Below are positions 40,742-55,295 of a stretch of 64,000 nucleotides of DNA, piece after piece; the stretch's first letter is position 1; the number at the start of each line of letters is the position of its first letter. The notes below the pieces were generated by a model. That model was not told where the DNA came from and searched no databases. It saw only the letters and a program-made list of their open reading frames with translations. The stretch is from Lasioglossum baleicum (Eukaryota; Arthropoda; Insecta; Hymenoptera; Halictidae), in NCBI RefSeq assembly GCF_051020765.1, contig NW_027469322.1:1-64000 (forward strand), written 5' to 3'. The translations under genes were made by a program, and so were the position numbers.

Positions 40742-43700
40742 GCTTTATGCGTTATGCGTTACGCGTTATGAGCTATGCGTTACGCGTTATGCGATATGCG
40801 TTATGCGTTATGCGTTATGCGTTATGCGTTATGCGTCAAGCGTTATCCGTTATGCGTTATGCGTTAAGCGTCATGCGATATGCGTTATGCGTTATGCGTT
40901 ATGCGTTATGCGTTATGCGTTATGCGTTATGCGTTATGCGTTATGCGTTATGCGTTATGCGTTATGCGTTATGCGTTATGCGTTATGCGTTATGCGTTAT
41001 GCGTTATGCGTTATGCGTTATGCGTTATGCGTTATGCGTTATGCGTTATGCGTTATGCGTTATGCGTTATGCGTTATGCGTTATGCGTTATGCGTTATGC
41101 GTTATGCGTTATGCGTTATGCGTTATGCGTTATGCGTTATGCGTTATGCGTTATGCGTTATGCGTTATGCGTTATGCGTTATGCGTTATGCGTTATGCGT
41201 TATGCGTTATGCGTTATGCGTTATGCGTTATGCGTTATGCGTTATGCGTTATGCGTTATGCGTTATGCGTTATGCGTTATGCGTTATGCGTTATGCGTTA
41301 TGCGTTATGCGTTATGCGTTATGGGTTATTCGTTATGCGTCATGCGTTATGCATTATGCGTTATGCGTTATTAGTTAAGCGTTATGCGTTATGCGTTATG
41401 CGTTATGCGTTATGCGTTATGCGTTATGCGTTATGGGTTATTCGTTATGCGTCATGCGTTATGCGTTATGCGTCATGCGCTATGCGATATGCGTTATGCG
41501 TTATGCGCGATGCGTTATGCGTTATGCGTTATGCGTTATGAGTTATGCGTTATGCGTTATGGGTCATGCGTTATGCGTTATGCGTTATGCGTTATGCGTT
41601 ATGCGCGATGCGTTATGCGTTATGCGTTATGCGTTATGCGTTATGCGTTATGCGTTATGCGTTATGCGTTATGCGTTATGCGTTATGCGTTATGCGTTAT
41701 GCGTTATGCGTTATGCGTTATGCGTTATGCGTTATGCGTTATGCGTTATGCGTTATGCGTTATGCGTTATGCGTTATGCGTTATGCGTTATGCGTTATGC
41801 GTTATGCGTTATGCGTTATGCGTTATGCGTTATGCGTTATGCGTTATGCGTTATGCGTTATGCGTTATGCGTTATGCGTTATGCGTTATGCGTTATGCGT
41901 TATGCGTTATGCGTTATGGGTTATTCGTTATGCGTCATGCGTTATGCATTATGCGTTATGCGTTATTAGTTAAGCGTTATGCGTTATGCGTTATGCGTTA
42001 TGCGTTATGCGTTATGCGTTATGCGTTATGCGTTATGCGTTATGCGTTATGCGTTATGCGTTATGGGTTATTCGTTATGCGTCATGCGTTATGCGTTATG
42101 CGTTATGCGTTATTCGTTAAGCGTTATGCGTTATGCGTTATGCGTTATGCGTTATGCGTTATGCGTTATGCGTTATGCGTTATGCGTTATGCGTTATGCG
42201 TTATGCGTTATGCGTTATGCGTTATGCGTTATGCGTTATGCGTTATGCGTTATGCGTTATGCGTTATGCGTTATGCGTTATGCGTTATGCGTTATGCGTT
42301 ATGCGTTATGCGTTATGCGTTATGGGTTATTCGTTATGCGTCATGCGTTATGCATTATGCGTTATGCGTTATTCGTTATGCGTCATGCGTTATCCGTTAT
42401 GCGTTAATCGTTAAGCGTTATGCGTTATGCGCTATGCGGTATGCGTTATTCGTTATGCGTTATGCGTTATGCGTTACGCGTTATGCGTTACGCGTTATGC
42501 GTTACGCGTTACGCGTTATGCGTTATGCGTTATGCGTTATGCGTTATGCGTTATGCGTTATGCGTTATGCGTTATGCGGTATGCGTTATGCGTTATGCGT
42601 TATGCGTTATGCGTTATGCGTTATGCGTTATGCGTTATGCGTTATGCGTTATGCGTTATGCGTTATGCGTTATGCGTTATGCGTTATGCGTTATGCGTTA
42701 TGCGTTATGCGTTATGCGTTATGCGTTATGCGTTATGCGTTATGCGTTATGGGTTATTCGTTATGCGTCATGCGTTATGCATTATGCGTTATGCGTTATG
42801 CGATATGCGATATGCGTTATGCGTTATGCGTTAATCGTTAAGCGTTATGCGTTATGCGCTATGCGGTATGCGTTATTCGTTATGCGTTATGCGTTATGCG
42901 TTATGCGTTATGCGTTATTCGTTAAGCGTTATGCGTTATGCGTTATGCGTTATGCGTTATGCGTTATGCGTTATGCGTTATGCGTTGTGCGTTATGCGTT
43001 ATGGGCTATGCGTTATGCGTTATGCGTTATGCGTTATGCGTTATGCGTTATGCGTTATGCGTTATTCGTTATGCGTTATGCGTTATGCGTTACGCGTTAT
43101 GCGTTACGCGTTACGCGTTACGCGTTACGCGTTATGCGTTATGCGTTATGCGTTATGCGTTATGCGTTATGCGTTATGCGTTATGCGTTATGCGTTATGC
43201 GTTATGCGTTATGCGTTATGCGTTATGCGTTATGCGTTATGCGTTATGCGTTATGCGTTATGCGTTATGCGTTATGCGTTATGCGTTATGCGTTATGCGT
43301 TATGCGTTATGCGTTATGCGTTATGCGTTATGCGTTATGCGTTATGCGTTATTCGTTATGCGTTATGCGTTATGCGTTACGCGTTATGCGTTATGCGTTA
43401 TGCGTTATGCTTTATGCGTTATGCGTTACGCGTTATGAGCTATGCGTTACGCGTTATGCGATATGCGTTATGCGTTATGCGTTATGCGTTATGCGTCAAG
43501 CGTTATCCGTTATGCGTTATGCGTTAAGCGTCATGCGATATGCGTTATGCGTTATGCGTTATGCGTTATGCGTTATGCGTTATGCGTTATGCGTTATGCG
43601 TTATGCGTTATGCGTTAGGCGTTATGCGTTATGCGTTATGCGTTATGCGTTATGCGTTATGCGTTATGCGTTATGCGTTATGCGTTATGCGTTATGCGTT

Positions 43701-46700
43701 ATGCGTTATGCGTTATGCGTTATGCGTTATGCGTTATGCGTTATGCGTTATGCGTTATGCGTTATGCGTTATGCGTTATGCGTTATGCGTTATGCGTTAT
43801 GCGTTATGCGTTATGCGTTATGCGTTATGCGTTATGCGTTATGCGTTATGCGTTATGCGTTATGCGTTATGCGTTATGCGTTATGCGTTATGCGTTATGC
43901 GTTATGCGTTATGCGTTATGCGTTATGCGTTATGCGTTATGCGTTATGCGTTATGCGTTATGCGTTATGCGTTATGCGTTATGCGTTATGCGTTATGCGT
44001 TATGCGTTATGCGTTATGCGTTATGCGTTATGCGTTATTCGTTAAGCGTTATGCGTCATGCGCTATGCGATATGCGTTATGCGTTATGCGCGATGCGTTA
44101 TGCGTTATGCGTTATGCGTTATGAGTTATGCGTTATGCGTTATGGGTCATGCGTTATGCGTTATGCGTTATGCGTTATGCGTTATGCGCGATGCGTTATG
44201 CGTTATGCGTTATGCGTTATGCGTTATGCGTTATGCGTTATGCGTTATGCGTTATGCGTTATGCGTTATGCGTTATGCGTTATGCGTTATGCGTTATGCG
44301 TTATGCGTTATGCGTTATGCGTTATGCGTTATGCGTTATGCGTTATGCGTTATGCGTTATGCGTTATGCGTTATGCGTTATGCGTTATGCGTTATGCGTT
44401 ATGCGTTATGCGTTATGCGTTATGCGTTATGCGTTATGCGTTATGCGTAATGCGTTAAGCGTTATGCGATATGCGATATGCGTTATGCGTTATGCGTTAA
44501 TCGTTAAGCGTTATGCGTTATGCGCTATGCGGTATGCGTTATGCGTTATGCGTTATGCGTTATGCGTTATGCGTTATGCGTTATGCGTTATGCGTTATGC
44601 GTTATGCGTTATGCGTTATGCGTTATGCGTTATGCGTTATGCGTTATGCGTTATGCGTTATGCGTTATGCGTTATGCGTTATGCGTTATGCGTTATGCGT
44701 TATTCGTTATGCGTTATGCGTTATGCGTTACGCGTTATGCGTTATGCGTTATGCGTTATGCTTTATGCGTTATGCGTTACGCGTTATGAGCTATGCGTTA
44801 CGCGTTATGCGATATGCGTTATGCGTTATGCGTTATGCGTTATGCGTTATGCGTCAAGCGTTATCCGTTATGCGTTATGCGTTAAGCGTCATGCGATATG
44901 CGTTATGCGTTATGCGTTATGCGTTATGCGTTATGCGTTATGCGTTATGCGTTATGCGTTATGCGTAATGCGTTAAGCGTTATGCGATATGCGATATGCG
45001 TTATGCGTTATGCGTTAATCGTTAAGCGTTATGCGTTATGCGCTATGCGGTATGCGTTATGCGTTATGCGTTATGCGTTATGCGTTATGCGTTATGCGTT
45101 ATGCGTTATGCGTTATGCGTTATGCGTTATGCGTTATGCGTTATGCGTTATGCGTTATGCGTTATGCGTTATGCGTTATGCGTTATGCGTTATGCGTTAT
45201 GCGTTATGCGTTATGCGTTATGCGTTATGCGTTATTCGTTATGCGTTATGCGTTATGCGTTACGCGTTATGCGTTATGCGTTATGCGTTATGCTTTATGC
45301 GTTATGCGTTACGCGTTATGAGCTATGCGTTACGCGTTATGCGATATGCGTTATGCGTTATGCGTTATGCGTTATGCGTTATGCGTCAAGCGTTATCCGT
45401 TATGCGTTATGCGTTAAGCGTCATGCGATATGCGTTATGCGTTATGCGTTATGCGTTATGCGTTATGCGTTATGCGTTATGCGTTATGCGTTATGCGTTA
45501 TGCGTTATGCGTTATGCGTTATGCGTTATGCGTTATGCGTTATGCGTTATGCGTTATGCGTTATGCGTTATGCGTTATGCGTTATGCGTTATGCGTTATG
45601 CGTTATGCGTTATGCGTTATGCGTTATGCGTTATGCGTTATGCGTTATGCGTTATGCGTTATGCGTTATGCGTTATGCGTTATGCGTTATGCGTTATGCG
45701 TTATGCGTTATGCGTTATGCGTTATGCGTTATGCGTTATGCGTTATGCGTTATGCGTTATGCGTTATGCGTTATGCGTTATGCGTTATGCGTTATGCGTT
45801 ATGCGTTATGCGTTATGCGTTATGCGTTATGCGTTATGCGTTATGCGTTATGCGTTATACGTTATGCGTTATGCGTTATGCGTTATGCGTTATGCGTTAT
45901 GCGTTATGCGTTATGCGTTATGCGTTATGCGTTATGCGTTATGCGTTATGCGTTATGCGTTATGCGTTATGCGTTATGCGTTATGCGTTATGCGTTATGC
46001 GTTATTCGTTAAGCGTTATGCGTCATGCGCTATGCGATATGCGTTATGCGTTATGCGCGATGCGCTATGCGTTATGCGTTATGCGTTATGAGTTATGCGT
46101 TATGCGTAATGCGTTATGCGTTATGCGTTATGCGTTATGCGTTATGCGTTATTCGTTATGCGTTATGGGCTATGCGTTATGCGTTATGCGTTATGCGTTA
46201 TGCGTTATGCGTTATGCGTTATGCGTTATGCGTTATGCGTTATGCGTAATGCGTTATGCGTTATGCGTTATGCGTTATGCGTTATGCGTTATGCGTTATG
46301 CGTTATGCGTTATGGGTTATTCGTTATGCGTCATGCGTTATGCATTATGCGTTATGCGTTATTCGTTATGCGTCATGCGTTATCCGTTATGCGTAATGCT
46401 TTATGCGTTATGCGTTATTCGTTAAGCGTTATGCGTTATGCGTTATGCGTTATGCGTTATGCGTTATGCGTTATGCGTTATGCGTTATGCGTTATGCGTT
46501 ATGGGTTATGCGTTATGCGTTATGCGTTATGCGTTATGCGTTATGCGTTATGCGTTATGCGTTATGCGTTATGCGTTATGCGTTATGCGTTGTGCGTTAT
46601 GCGTTATGGGCTATGCGTTATGCGTTATGCGTTATGCGTTATGCGTTATGCGTTATGCGTTATGCGTTATGCGTTATTCGTTATGCGTTAGGCGTTATGC

Positions 46701-49700
46701 GTTACGCGTTATGCGTTACGCGTTATGCGTTATGCGTTATGCGTTATGCGTTATGCGTTATGCGTTATGCGTTATGCGTTATGCGTTATGCGTTATGCGT
46801 TATGCGTTATGCGTTATGCGTTATGCGTTATGCGTTATGCGTTATGCGTTATGCGTTATGCGTTATGCGTTATGCGTTATGCGTTATGCGTTATGCGTTA
46901 TGCGTTATGCGTTATGCGTTATGCGTTATGCGTTATGCGTTATGCGTTATGCGTTATGCGTTATGGGTTATTCGTTATGCGTCATGCGTTATGCATTATG
47001 CGTTATGCGTTATGCGATATGCGATATGCGTTATGCGTTATGCGTTAATCGTTAAGCGTTATGCGTTATGCGCTATGCGGTATGCGTTATTCGTTATGCG
47101 TTATGCGTTATGCGTTATGCGTTATGCGTTATTCGTTAAGCGTTATGCGTTATGCGTTATGCGTTATGCGTTATGCGTTATGCGTTATGCGTTATGCGTT
47201 GTGCGTTATGCGTTATGGGCTATGCGTTATGCGTTATGCGTTATGCGTTATGCGTTATGCGTTATGCGTTATGCGTTATTCGTTATGCGTTATGCGTTAT
47301 GCGTTACGCGTTATGCGTTACGCGTTATGCGTTACGCGTTATGCGTTACGCGTTACGCGTTACGCGTTACGCGTTATGCGTTATGCGTTATGCGTTATGC
47401 GTTATGCGTTATGCGTTATGCGTTATGCGTTATGCGTTATGCGTTATGCGTTATGCGTTATGCGTTATGCGTTATGCGTTATGCGTTATGCGTTATGCGT
47501 TATGCGTTATGCGTTATGCGTTATGCGTTATGCGTTATGCGTTATGCGTTATGCGTTATGCGTTATGCGTTATGCGTTATGCGTTATGCGTTATGCGTTA
47601 TGCGTTATGCGTTATGCGTTATGCGTTATGCGTTATGCGTTATGCGTTATGCGTTATGCGTTATGCGTTATGCGTTATGCGTTATGCGTTATGCGTTATG
47701 CGTTATGCGTTATGCGTTATGCGTTATGCGTTATGCGTTATGCGTTATGCGTTATGCGTTATGCGTTATGCGTTATGCGTTATTCGTTATGCGTTATGCG
47801 TTATGCGTTACGCGTTATGCGTTATGCGTTATGCGTTATGCTTTATGCGTTATGCGTTACGCGTTATGAGCTATGCGTTACGCGTTATGCGATATGCGTT
47901 ATGCGTTATGCGTTATGCGTTATGCGTCAAGCGTTATCCGTTATGCGTTATGCGTTAAGCGTCATGCGATATGCGTTATGCGTTATGCGTTATGCGTTAT
48001 GCGTTATGCGTTATGCGTTATGCGTTATGCGTTATGCGTTATGCGTTATGCGTTATGCGTTATGCGTTATGCGTTATGCGTTATGCGTTATGCGTTATGC
48101 GTTATGCGTTATGCGTTATGCGTTATGCGTTATGCGTTATGCGTTATGCGTTATGCGTTATGCGTTATGCGTTATGCGTTATGCGTTATGCGTTATGCGT
48201 TATGCGTTATGCGTTATGCGTTATGCGTTATGCGTTATGCGTTATGCGTTATGCGTTATGCGTTATGCGTTATGCGTTATGCGTTATGCGTTATGCGTTA
48301 TGCGTTATGCGTTATACGTTATGCGTTATGCGTTATGCGTTATGCGTTATGCGTTATGCGTTATGCGTTATGCGTTATGCGTTATGCGTTATGCGTTATG
48401 CGTTATGCGTTATGCGTTATGCGTTATGCGTTATGCGTTATGCGTTATGCGTTATGCGTTATGCGTTATTCGTTAAGCGTTATGCGTCATGCGCTATGCG
48501 ATATGCGTTATGCGTTATGCGCGATGCGTTATGCGTTATGCGTTATGCGTTATGAGTTATGCGTTATGCGTTATGGGTCATGCGTTATGCGTTATGCGTT
48601 ATGCGTTATGCGTTATGCGCGATGCGTTATGCGTTATGCGTTATGCGTTATGCGTTATGCGTTATGCGTTATGCGTTATGCGTTATGCGTTATGCGTTAT
48701 GCGTTATGCGTTATGCGTTATGCGTTATGCGTTATGCGTTATGCGTTATGCGTTATGCGTTATGCGTTATGCGTTATGCGTTATGCGTTATGCGTTATGC
48801 GTTATGCGTTATGCGTTATGCGTTATGCGTTATGCGTTATGCGTTATGCGTTATGCGTTATGCGTTATGCGTAATGCGTTAAGCGTTATGCGATATGCGA
48901 TATGCGTTATGCGTTATGCGTTAATCGTTAAGCGTTATGCGTTATGCGCTATGCGGTATGCGTTATGCGTTATGCGTTATGCGTTATGCGTTATGCGTTA
49001 TGCGTTATGCGTTATGCGTTATGCGTTATGCGTTATGCGTTATGCGTTATGCGTTATGCGTTATGCGTTATGCGTTATGCGTTATGCGTTATGCGTTATG
49101 CGTTATGCGTTATGCGTTATGCGTTATTCGTTATGCGTTATGCGTTATGCGTTACGCGTTATGCGTTATGCGTTATGCGTTATGCTTTATGCGTTATGCG
49201 TTACGCGTTATGAGCTATGCGTTACGCGTTATGCGATATGCGTTATGCGTTATGCGTTATGCGTTATGCGTTATGCGTCAAGCGTTATCCGTTATGCGTT
49301 ATGCGTTAAGCGTCATGCGATATGCGTTATGCGTTATGCGTTATGCGTTATGCGTTATGCGTTATGCGTTATGCGTTATGCGTTATGCGTTATGCGTTAT
49401 GCGTTATGCGTTATGCGTTATGCGTTATGCGTTATGCGTTATGCGTTATGCGTTATGCGTTATGCGTTATGCGTTATGCGTTATGCGTTATGCGTTATGC
49501 GTTATGCGTTATGCGTTATGCGTTATGCGTTATGCGTTATGCGTTATGCGTTATGCGTTATGCGTTATGCGTTATGCGTTATGCGTTATGCGTTATGCGT
49601 TATGCGTTATGCGTTATGCGTTATGCGTTATGCGCGATGCGTTATGCGTTATGCGTTATGCGTTATGAGTTATGCGTTATGCGTTATGGGTCATGCGTTA

Positions 49701-51250
49701 TGCGTTATGCGTTATGCGTTATGCGTTATGCGCGATGCGTTATGCGTTATGCGTTATGCGTTATGCGTTATGCGTTATGCGTTATGCGTTATGCGTTATG
49801 CGTTATGCGTTATGCGTTATGCGTTATGCGTTATGCGTTATGCGTTATGCGTTATGCGTTATGCGTTATGCGTTATGCGTTATGCGTTATGCGTTATGCG
49901 TTATGCGTTATGCGTTATGCGTTATGCGTTATGCGTTATGCGTTATGCGTTATGCGTTATGCGTTATGCGTTATGCGTTATGCGTTATGCGTTATGCGTT
50001 ATGCGTTATGCGTTATGCGTTATGCGTTATGGGTTATTCGTTATGCGTCATGCGTTATGCATTATGCGTTATGCGTTATTAGTTAAGCGTTATGCGTTAT
50101 GCGTTATGCGTTATGCGTTATGCGTTATGCGTTATGCGTTATGCGTTATGCGTTATGGGTTATTCGTTATGCGTCATGCGTTATGCGTTATGCGTTATGC
50201 GTTATTCGTTAAGCGTTATGCGTTATGCGTTATGCGTTATGCGTTATGCGTTATGCGTTATGCGTTATGCGTTATGCGTTATGCGTTATGCGTTATGCGT
50301 TATGCGTTATGCGTTATGCGTTATGCGTTATGCGTTATGCGTTATGCGTTATGCGTTATGCGTTATGCGTTATGCGTTATGCGTTATGCGTTATGCGTTA
50401 TGCGTTATGCGTTATGCGTTATGCGTTATGCGTTATGCGTTATGCGTTATGCGTTATGGGTTATTCGTTATGCGTCATGCGTTATGCATTATGCGTTATG
50501 CGTTATTCGTTATGCGTCATGCGTTATCCGTTATGCGTTAATCGTTAAGCGTTATGCGTTATGCGCTATGCGGTATGCGTTATTCGTTATGCGTTATGCG
50601 TTATGCGTTACGCGTTATGCGTTACGCGTTATGCGTTACGCGTTACGCGTTATGCGTTATGCGTTATGCGTTATGCGTTATGCGTTATGCGTTATGCGTT
50701 ATGCGTTATGCGTTATGCGTTATGCGTTATGCGTTATGCGTTATGCGTTATGCGTTATGCGTTATGCGTTATGCGTTATGCGTTATGCGTTATGCGTTAT
50801 GCGTTATGCGTTATGCGTTATGCGTTATGCGTTATGCGTTATGCGTTATGCGTTATGCGTTATGGGTTATTCGTTATGCGTCATGCGTTATGCATTATGC
50901 GTTATGCGTTATGCGATATGCGATATGCGTTATGCGTTATGCGTTAATCGTTAAGCGTTATGCGTTATGCGCTATGCGGTATGCGTTATTCGTTATGCGT
51001 TATGCGTTATGCGTTATGCGTTATGCGTTATTCGTTAAGCGTTATGCGTTATGCGTTATGCGTTATGCGTTATGCGTTATGCGTTATGCGTTATGCGTTG
51101 TGCGTTATGCGTTATGGGCTATGCGTTATGCGTTATGCGTTATGCGTTATGCGTTATGCGTTATGCGTTATTCGTTATGCGTTATGCGTTATGCGTTACG
51201 CGTTATGCGTTACGCGTTACGCGTTACGCGTTACGCGTTACGCGTTATGC
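40742..51250 (+). repeat. Long duplication, offset 8.1-8.4 kb
   Basis: Markers at 40770 (GAGCTAT), 40833 (GCGTCAA), 41540 (GAGTTAT), 41946 and 41967 (GCATTAT, TAGTTAA), 42352 (GCATTAT), 42436 (GCGGTAT), 42779 and 42863 recur in order at 49212, 49275, 49667, 50059 and 50080, 50486, 50570, 50892 and 50976. Offsets are 8,442 at the left and 8,113-8,134 over the rest. Differences are whole units in plain runs, plus an extra GCATTAT/TAGTTAA module at 41351-41378 in the left copy only. The copied segments are about 40.74-43.1 and 49.18-51.2 kb. Confidence 0.8.
42779..49323 (+). repeat. Long duplication, offset 4.2-4.4 kb
   Basis: Markers 42779, 42863, 42982 (module H), 43437 (E), 44123 (D), 44445 (B) and 44788 (E) recur at 46993, 47077, 47196, 47868, 48554, 48869 and 49212. 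The offset is 4,214 at the left end, then 4,431 and 4,424 over the rest, with GAGCTAT to GAGTTAT exactly 686 bases in both. The step from 4,214 to 4,431 is 31 units gained in one copy. The right copy abuts the start of the 8.1-8.4 kb duplication, so the 42.8-51 kb region is built from two nested copies. Confidence 0.82.
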
Positions 51251-51640
51251 GTTATGCGTTATGCGTTATGCGTTATGCGTTATGCGTTATGCGTTATGCG
51301 TTATGCGTTATGCGTTATGCGTTATGCGTTATGCGTTATGCGTTATGCGTTATGCGTTATGCGTTATGCGTTATGCGTTATGCGTTATGCGTTATGCGTT
51401 ATGCGTTATGCGTTATGCGTTATGCGTTATGCGTTATGCGTTATGCGTTATGCGTTATGCGTTATGCGTTATGCGTTATGCGTTATGCGTTATGCGTTAT
51501 GCGTTATGCGTTATGCGTTATGCGTTATGCGTTATGCGTTATGCGTTATGCGTTATGCGTTATGCGTTATGCGTTATGCGTTATGCGTTATGCGTTATGC
51601 GTTATGCGTTATGCGTTATGCGTTATGCGTTATGCGTTAT

Positions 51641-53558
51641 ACGTTATGCGTTATGCGTTATGCGTTATGCGTTATGCGTTATGCGTTATGCGTTATGCGT
51701 TATGCGTTATGCGTTATGCGTTATGCGTTATGCGTTATGCGTTATGCGTTATGCGTTATTCGTTAAGCGTTATGCGTCATGCGCTATGCGATATGCGTTA
51801 TGCGTTATGCGCGATGCGTTATGCGTTATGCGTTATGCGTTATGAGTTATGCGTTATGCGTTATGGGTCATGCGTTATGCGTTATGCGTTATGCGTTATG
51901 CGTTATGCGCGATGCGTTATGCGTTATGCGTTATGCGTTATGCGTTATGCGTTATGCGTTATGCGTTATGCGTTATGCGTTATGCGTTATGCGTTATGCG
52001 TTATGCGTTATGCGTTATGCGTTATGCGTTATGCGTTATGCGTTATGCGTTATGCGTTATGCGTTATGCGTTATGCGTTATGCGTTATGCGTTATGCGTT
52101 ATGCGTTATGCGTTATGCGTTATGCGTTATGCGTTATGCGTTATGCGTTATGCGTTATGCGTTATGCGTTATGCGTTATGCGTTATGCGTAATGCGTTAA
52201 GCGTTATGCGATATGCGATATGCGTTATGCGTTATGCGTTAATCGTTAAGCGTTATGCGTTATGCGCTATGCGGTATGCGTTATTCGTTATGCGTTATGC
52301 GTTATGCGTTATGCGTTATGCGTTATTCGTTAAGCGTTATGCGTTATGCGTTATGCGTTATGCGTTATGCGTTATGCGTTATGCGTTATGCGTTATGCGT
52401 TATGCGTTATGCGTTATGCGTTATGCGTTATGCGTTATGCGTTATACGTTATGCGTTATGCGTTATGCGTTATGCGTTATGCGTTATGCGTTATGCGTTA
52501 TGCGTTATGCGTTATGCGTTATGCGTTATGCGTTATGCGTTATGCGTTATGCGTTATGCGTTATTCGTTAAGCGTTATGCGTCATGCGCTATGCGATATG
52601 CGTTATGCGTTATGCGTTATGCGTTATGCGTTATGCGTTATGCGTTATGCGTTATGCGTTATGCGTTATGCGTTATGCGTTATGCGTTATGCGTTATGCG
52701 TTATGCGTTATGCGTTATGCGTTATGCGTTATGCGTTATGCGTTATGCGTTATGCGTTATGCGTTATGCGTTATGCGTTATGCGTTATGCGTTATGCGTT
52801 ATGCGTTATGCGTTATGCGTTATGCGTTATGCGTTATGCGTTATGCGTTATGCGTTATGCGTTATGCGTTATGCGTTATGCGTTATGCGTTATGCGTTAT
52901 GCGTTATGCGTTATGCGTTATGCGTTATACGTTATGCGTTATGCGTTATGCGTTATGCGTTATGCGTTATGCGTTATGCGTTATGCGTTATGCGTTATGC
53001 GTTATGCGTTATGCGTTATGCGTTATGCGTTATGCGTTATGCGTTATTCGTTAAGCGTTATGCGTCATGCGCTATGCGATATGCGTTATGCGTTATGCGC
53101 GATGCGTTATGCGTTATGCGTTATGCGTTATGAGTTATGCGTTATGCGTTATGGGTCATGCGTTATGCGTTATGCGTTATGCGTTATGCGTTATGCGCGA
53201 TGCGTTATGCGTTATGCGTTATGCGTTATGCGTTATGCGTTATGCGTTATGCGTTATGCGTTATGCGTTATGCGTTATGCGTTATGCGTTATGCGTTATG
53301 CGTTATGCGTTATGCGTTATGCGTTATGCGTTATGCGTTATGCGTTATGCGTTATGCGTTATGCGTTATGCGTTATGCGTTATGCGTTATGCGTTATGCG
53401 TTATGCGTTATGCGTTATGCGTTATGCGTTATGCGTTATGCGTTATGCGTTATGCGTTATGCGTTATGCGTAATGCGTTAAGCGTTATGCGATATGCGAT
53501 ATGCGTTATGCGTTATGCGTTAATCGTTAAGCGTTATGCGTTATGCGCTATGCGGTAT
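51641..53558 (+). repeat. Tandem triplet with ACGTTAT-119-TCGTTAA
   Basis: ACGTTAT at 51641, 52446 and 52929 is followed exactly 119 bases later by TCGTTAA (51760, 52565, 53048) and the start of module D. The first and third copies run on through full module D into module B (52187, 53468; 1,281 apart). The middle copy stops after GCGATAT and reverts to plain units, a clean internal truncation. ACGTTAT at 45859 and 48316 is followed by the same TCGTTAA junction 147-154 bases on. Confidence 0.82.
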
Positions 53559-54041
53559 GCGTTATTCGTTATGCGTTATGCGTTATGCGTTATGCGTTAT
53601 GCGTTATTCGTTAAGCGTTATGCGTTATGCGTTATGCGTTATGCGTTATGCGTTATGCGTTATGCGTTATGCGTTATGCGTTATGCGTTATGCGTTAAGC
53701 GTTATGCGTTATGCGTTATGCGTTATGCGTTATGCGTTATGCGTTATGCGTTATGCGTTATGCGTTATGCGTTATGCGTTATGCGTTATGCGTTATGCGT
53801 TATGCGTTATGCGTTATGCGTTATGCGTTATGCGTTATGCGTTATGGGTTATTCGTTATGCGTCATGCGTTATGCGTTATGCGTTATGGGCTATGCGTTA
53901 TGCGTTATGCGTTATGCGCTATGGGTTATGCGTTATGCGTTATGCGTTATGCGTTATGCGTTATGCGTTATGCGTTATGCGTTATGCGTTATGCGTTATG
54001 CGTTATGCGTTATGCGTTATGCGTTATGCGTTATGCGTTAT

Positions 54042-54049
54042 GCTTTTAT
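54042..54049 (+). repeat. Eight-base unit GCTTTTAT
   Basis: This is the only off-length unit between 19308 and 62589. It looks like the GCTTTAT variant with one extra T in its T run, where a homopolymer slip, in the cell or in sequencing, is most likely. It moves the register of all downstream units by one. Confidence 0.85.
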
Positions 54050-55295
54050 GCGTTATGCGTTATGCGTTATGCGTTATGCGTTATGCGTCAAGCGTTATCC
54101 GTTATGCGTTATGCGTTATGCGTTATGCGTTATGCGTTATGCGTTATGCGTTATGCGTTATGCGTTATGCGTTATGCGTTATGCGTTATGCGTTATGCGT
54201 TATGCGTTATGCGTTATGCGTTATGCGTTATGCGTTATGCGTTATGCGTTATGCGTTATGCGTTATGCGTTATGCGTTATGCGTTATGCGTTATGGGTTA
54301 TTCGTTATGCGTCATGCGTTATGCATTATGCGTTATGCGTTATTCGTTATGCGTCATGCGTTATCCGTTATGCGTAATGCTTTATGCGTTATGCGTTATT
54401 CGTTAAGCGTTATGCGTTATGCGTTATGCGTTATGCGTTATGCGTTATGCGTTATGCGTTATGCGTTATGCGTTATGCGTTATGCGTTATGCGTTATGCG
54501 TTATGCGTTATGCGTTATGCGTTATGCGTTATGCGTTATGCGTTATGCGTTATGCGTTATGCGTTATGCGTTATGCGTTATGCGTTATGCGTTATGCGTT
54601 ATGCGTTATGCGTTATGCGTTATGCGTTATGCGTTATGCGTTATGCGTTATGCGTTATGCGTCAAGCGTTATCCGTTATGCGTTATGCGTTATGCGTTAT
54701 GCGTTATGCGTTATGCGTTATGCGTTATGCGTTATGCGTTATGCGTTATGCGTTATGCGTTATGCGTTATGCGTTATGCGTTATGCGTTATGCGTTATGC
54801 GTTATGCGTTATGCGTTATGCGTTGTGCGTTGTGCGTTGTGCGTTATGCGTTATGCTTTATGCGTTATGCGTTATGCGTTATGCGTTATGCGTTATGCGT
54901 TATGCGTTATGCGTTATGCGTTATGCGTTATGCGTTATGCGTTATGCGTTATGCGTTATGCGTTATGCGTTATGCGTTATGCGTTATGCGTTATGCGTTA
55001 TGCGTTATGCGTTATGCGTTATGCGTAATGCGTTATGCGTTATGCGTTATGCGTTATGCGCGATGCGTTATGCGTTATGCGTTATGCGTTATGCGTTATG
55101 CGTTATGCGTTATGCGTTATGCGTTATGCGTTATGCGTTATGCGTTATGCGTTATGCGTTATGCGTTATGCGTTATGCGTTATGCGTTATGCGTTATGCG
55201 TTATGCGTTATGCGTTATGCGTTATGCGTTATGCGTTATGCGTTATGCGTTATGCGTTATGCGTTATGCGTTATGCGTTATGCGTTATGCGTTAT

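Larger units (their letters stand above)
25685..54840 (+). repeat. GCGTTGT tracts of 3-4 units (internal set)
   Basis: Runs of consecutive GCGTTGT: 25685-25705 (3), 26833-26853 (3), 29563-29590 (4), 32965-32992 (4), 35268-35295 (4) and 54820-54840 (3). Each follows a GCGTCAA module by 154 to 217 bases and is followed within two units by GCTTTAT. The shared order shows common descent. These differ from the long tracts near the right end of the window. Confidence 0.88.
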
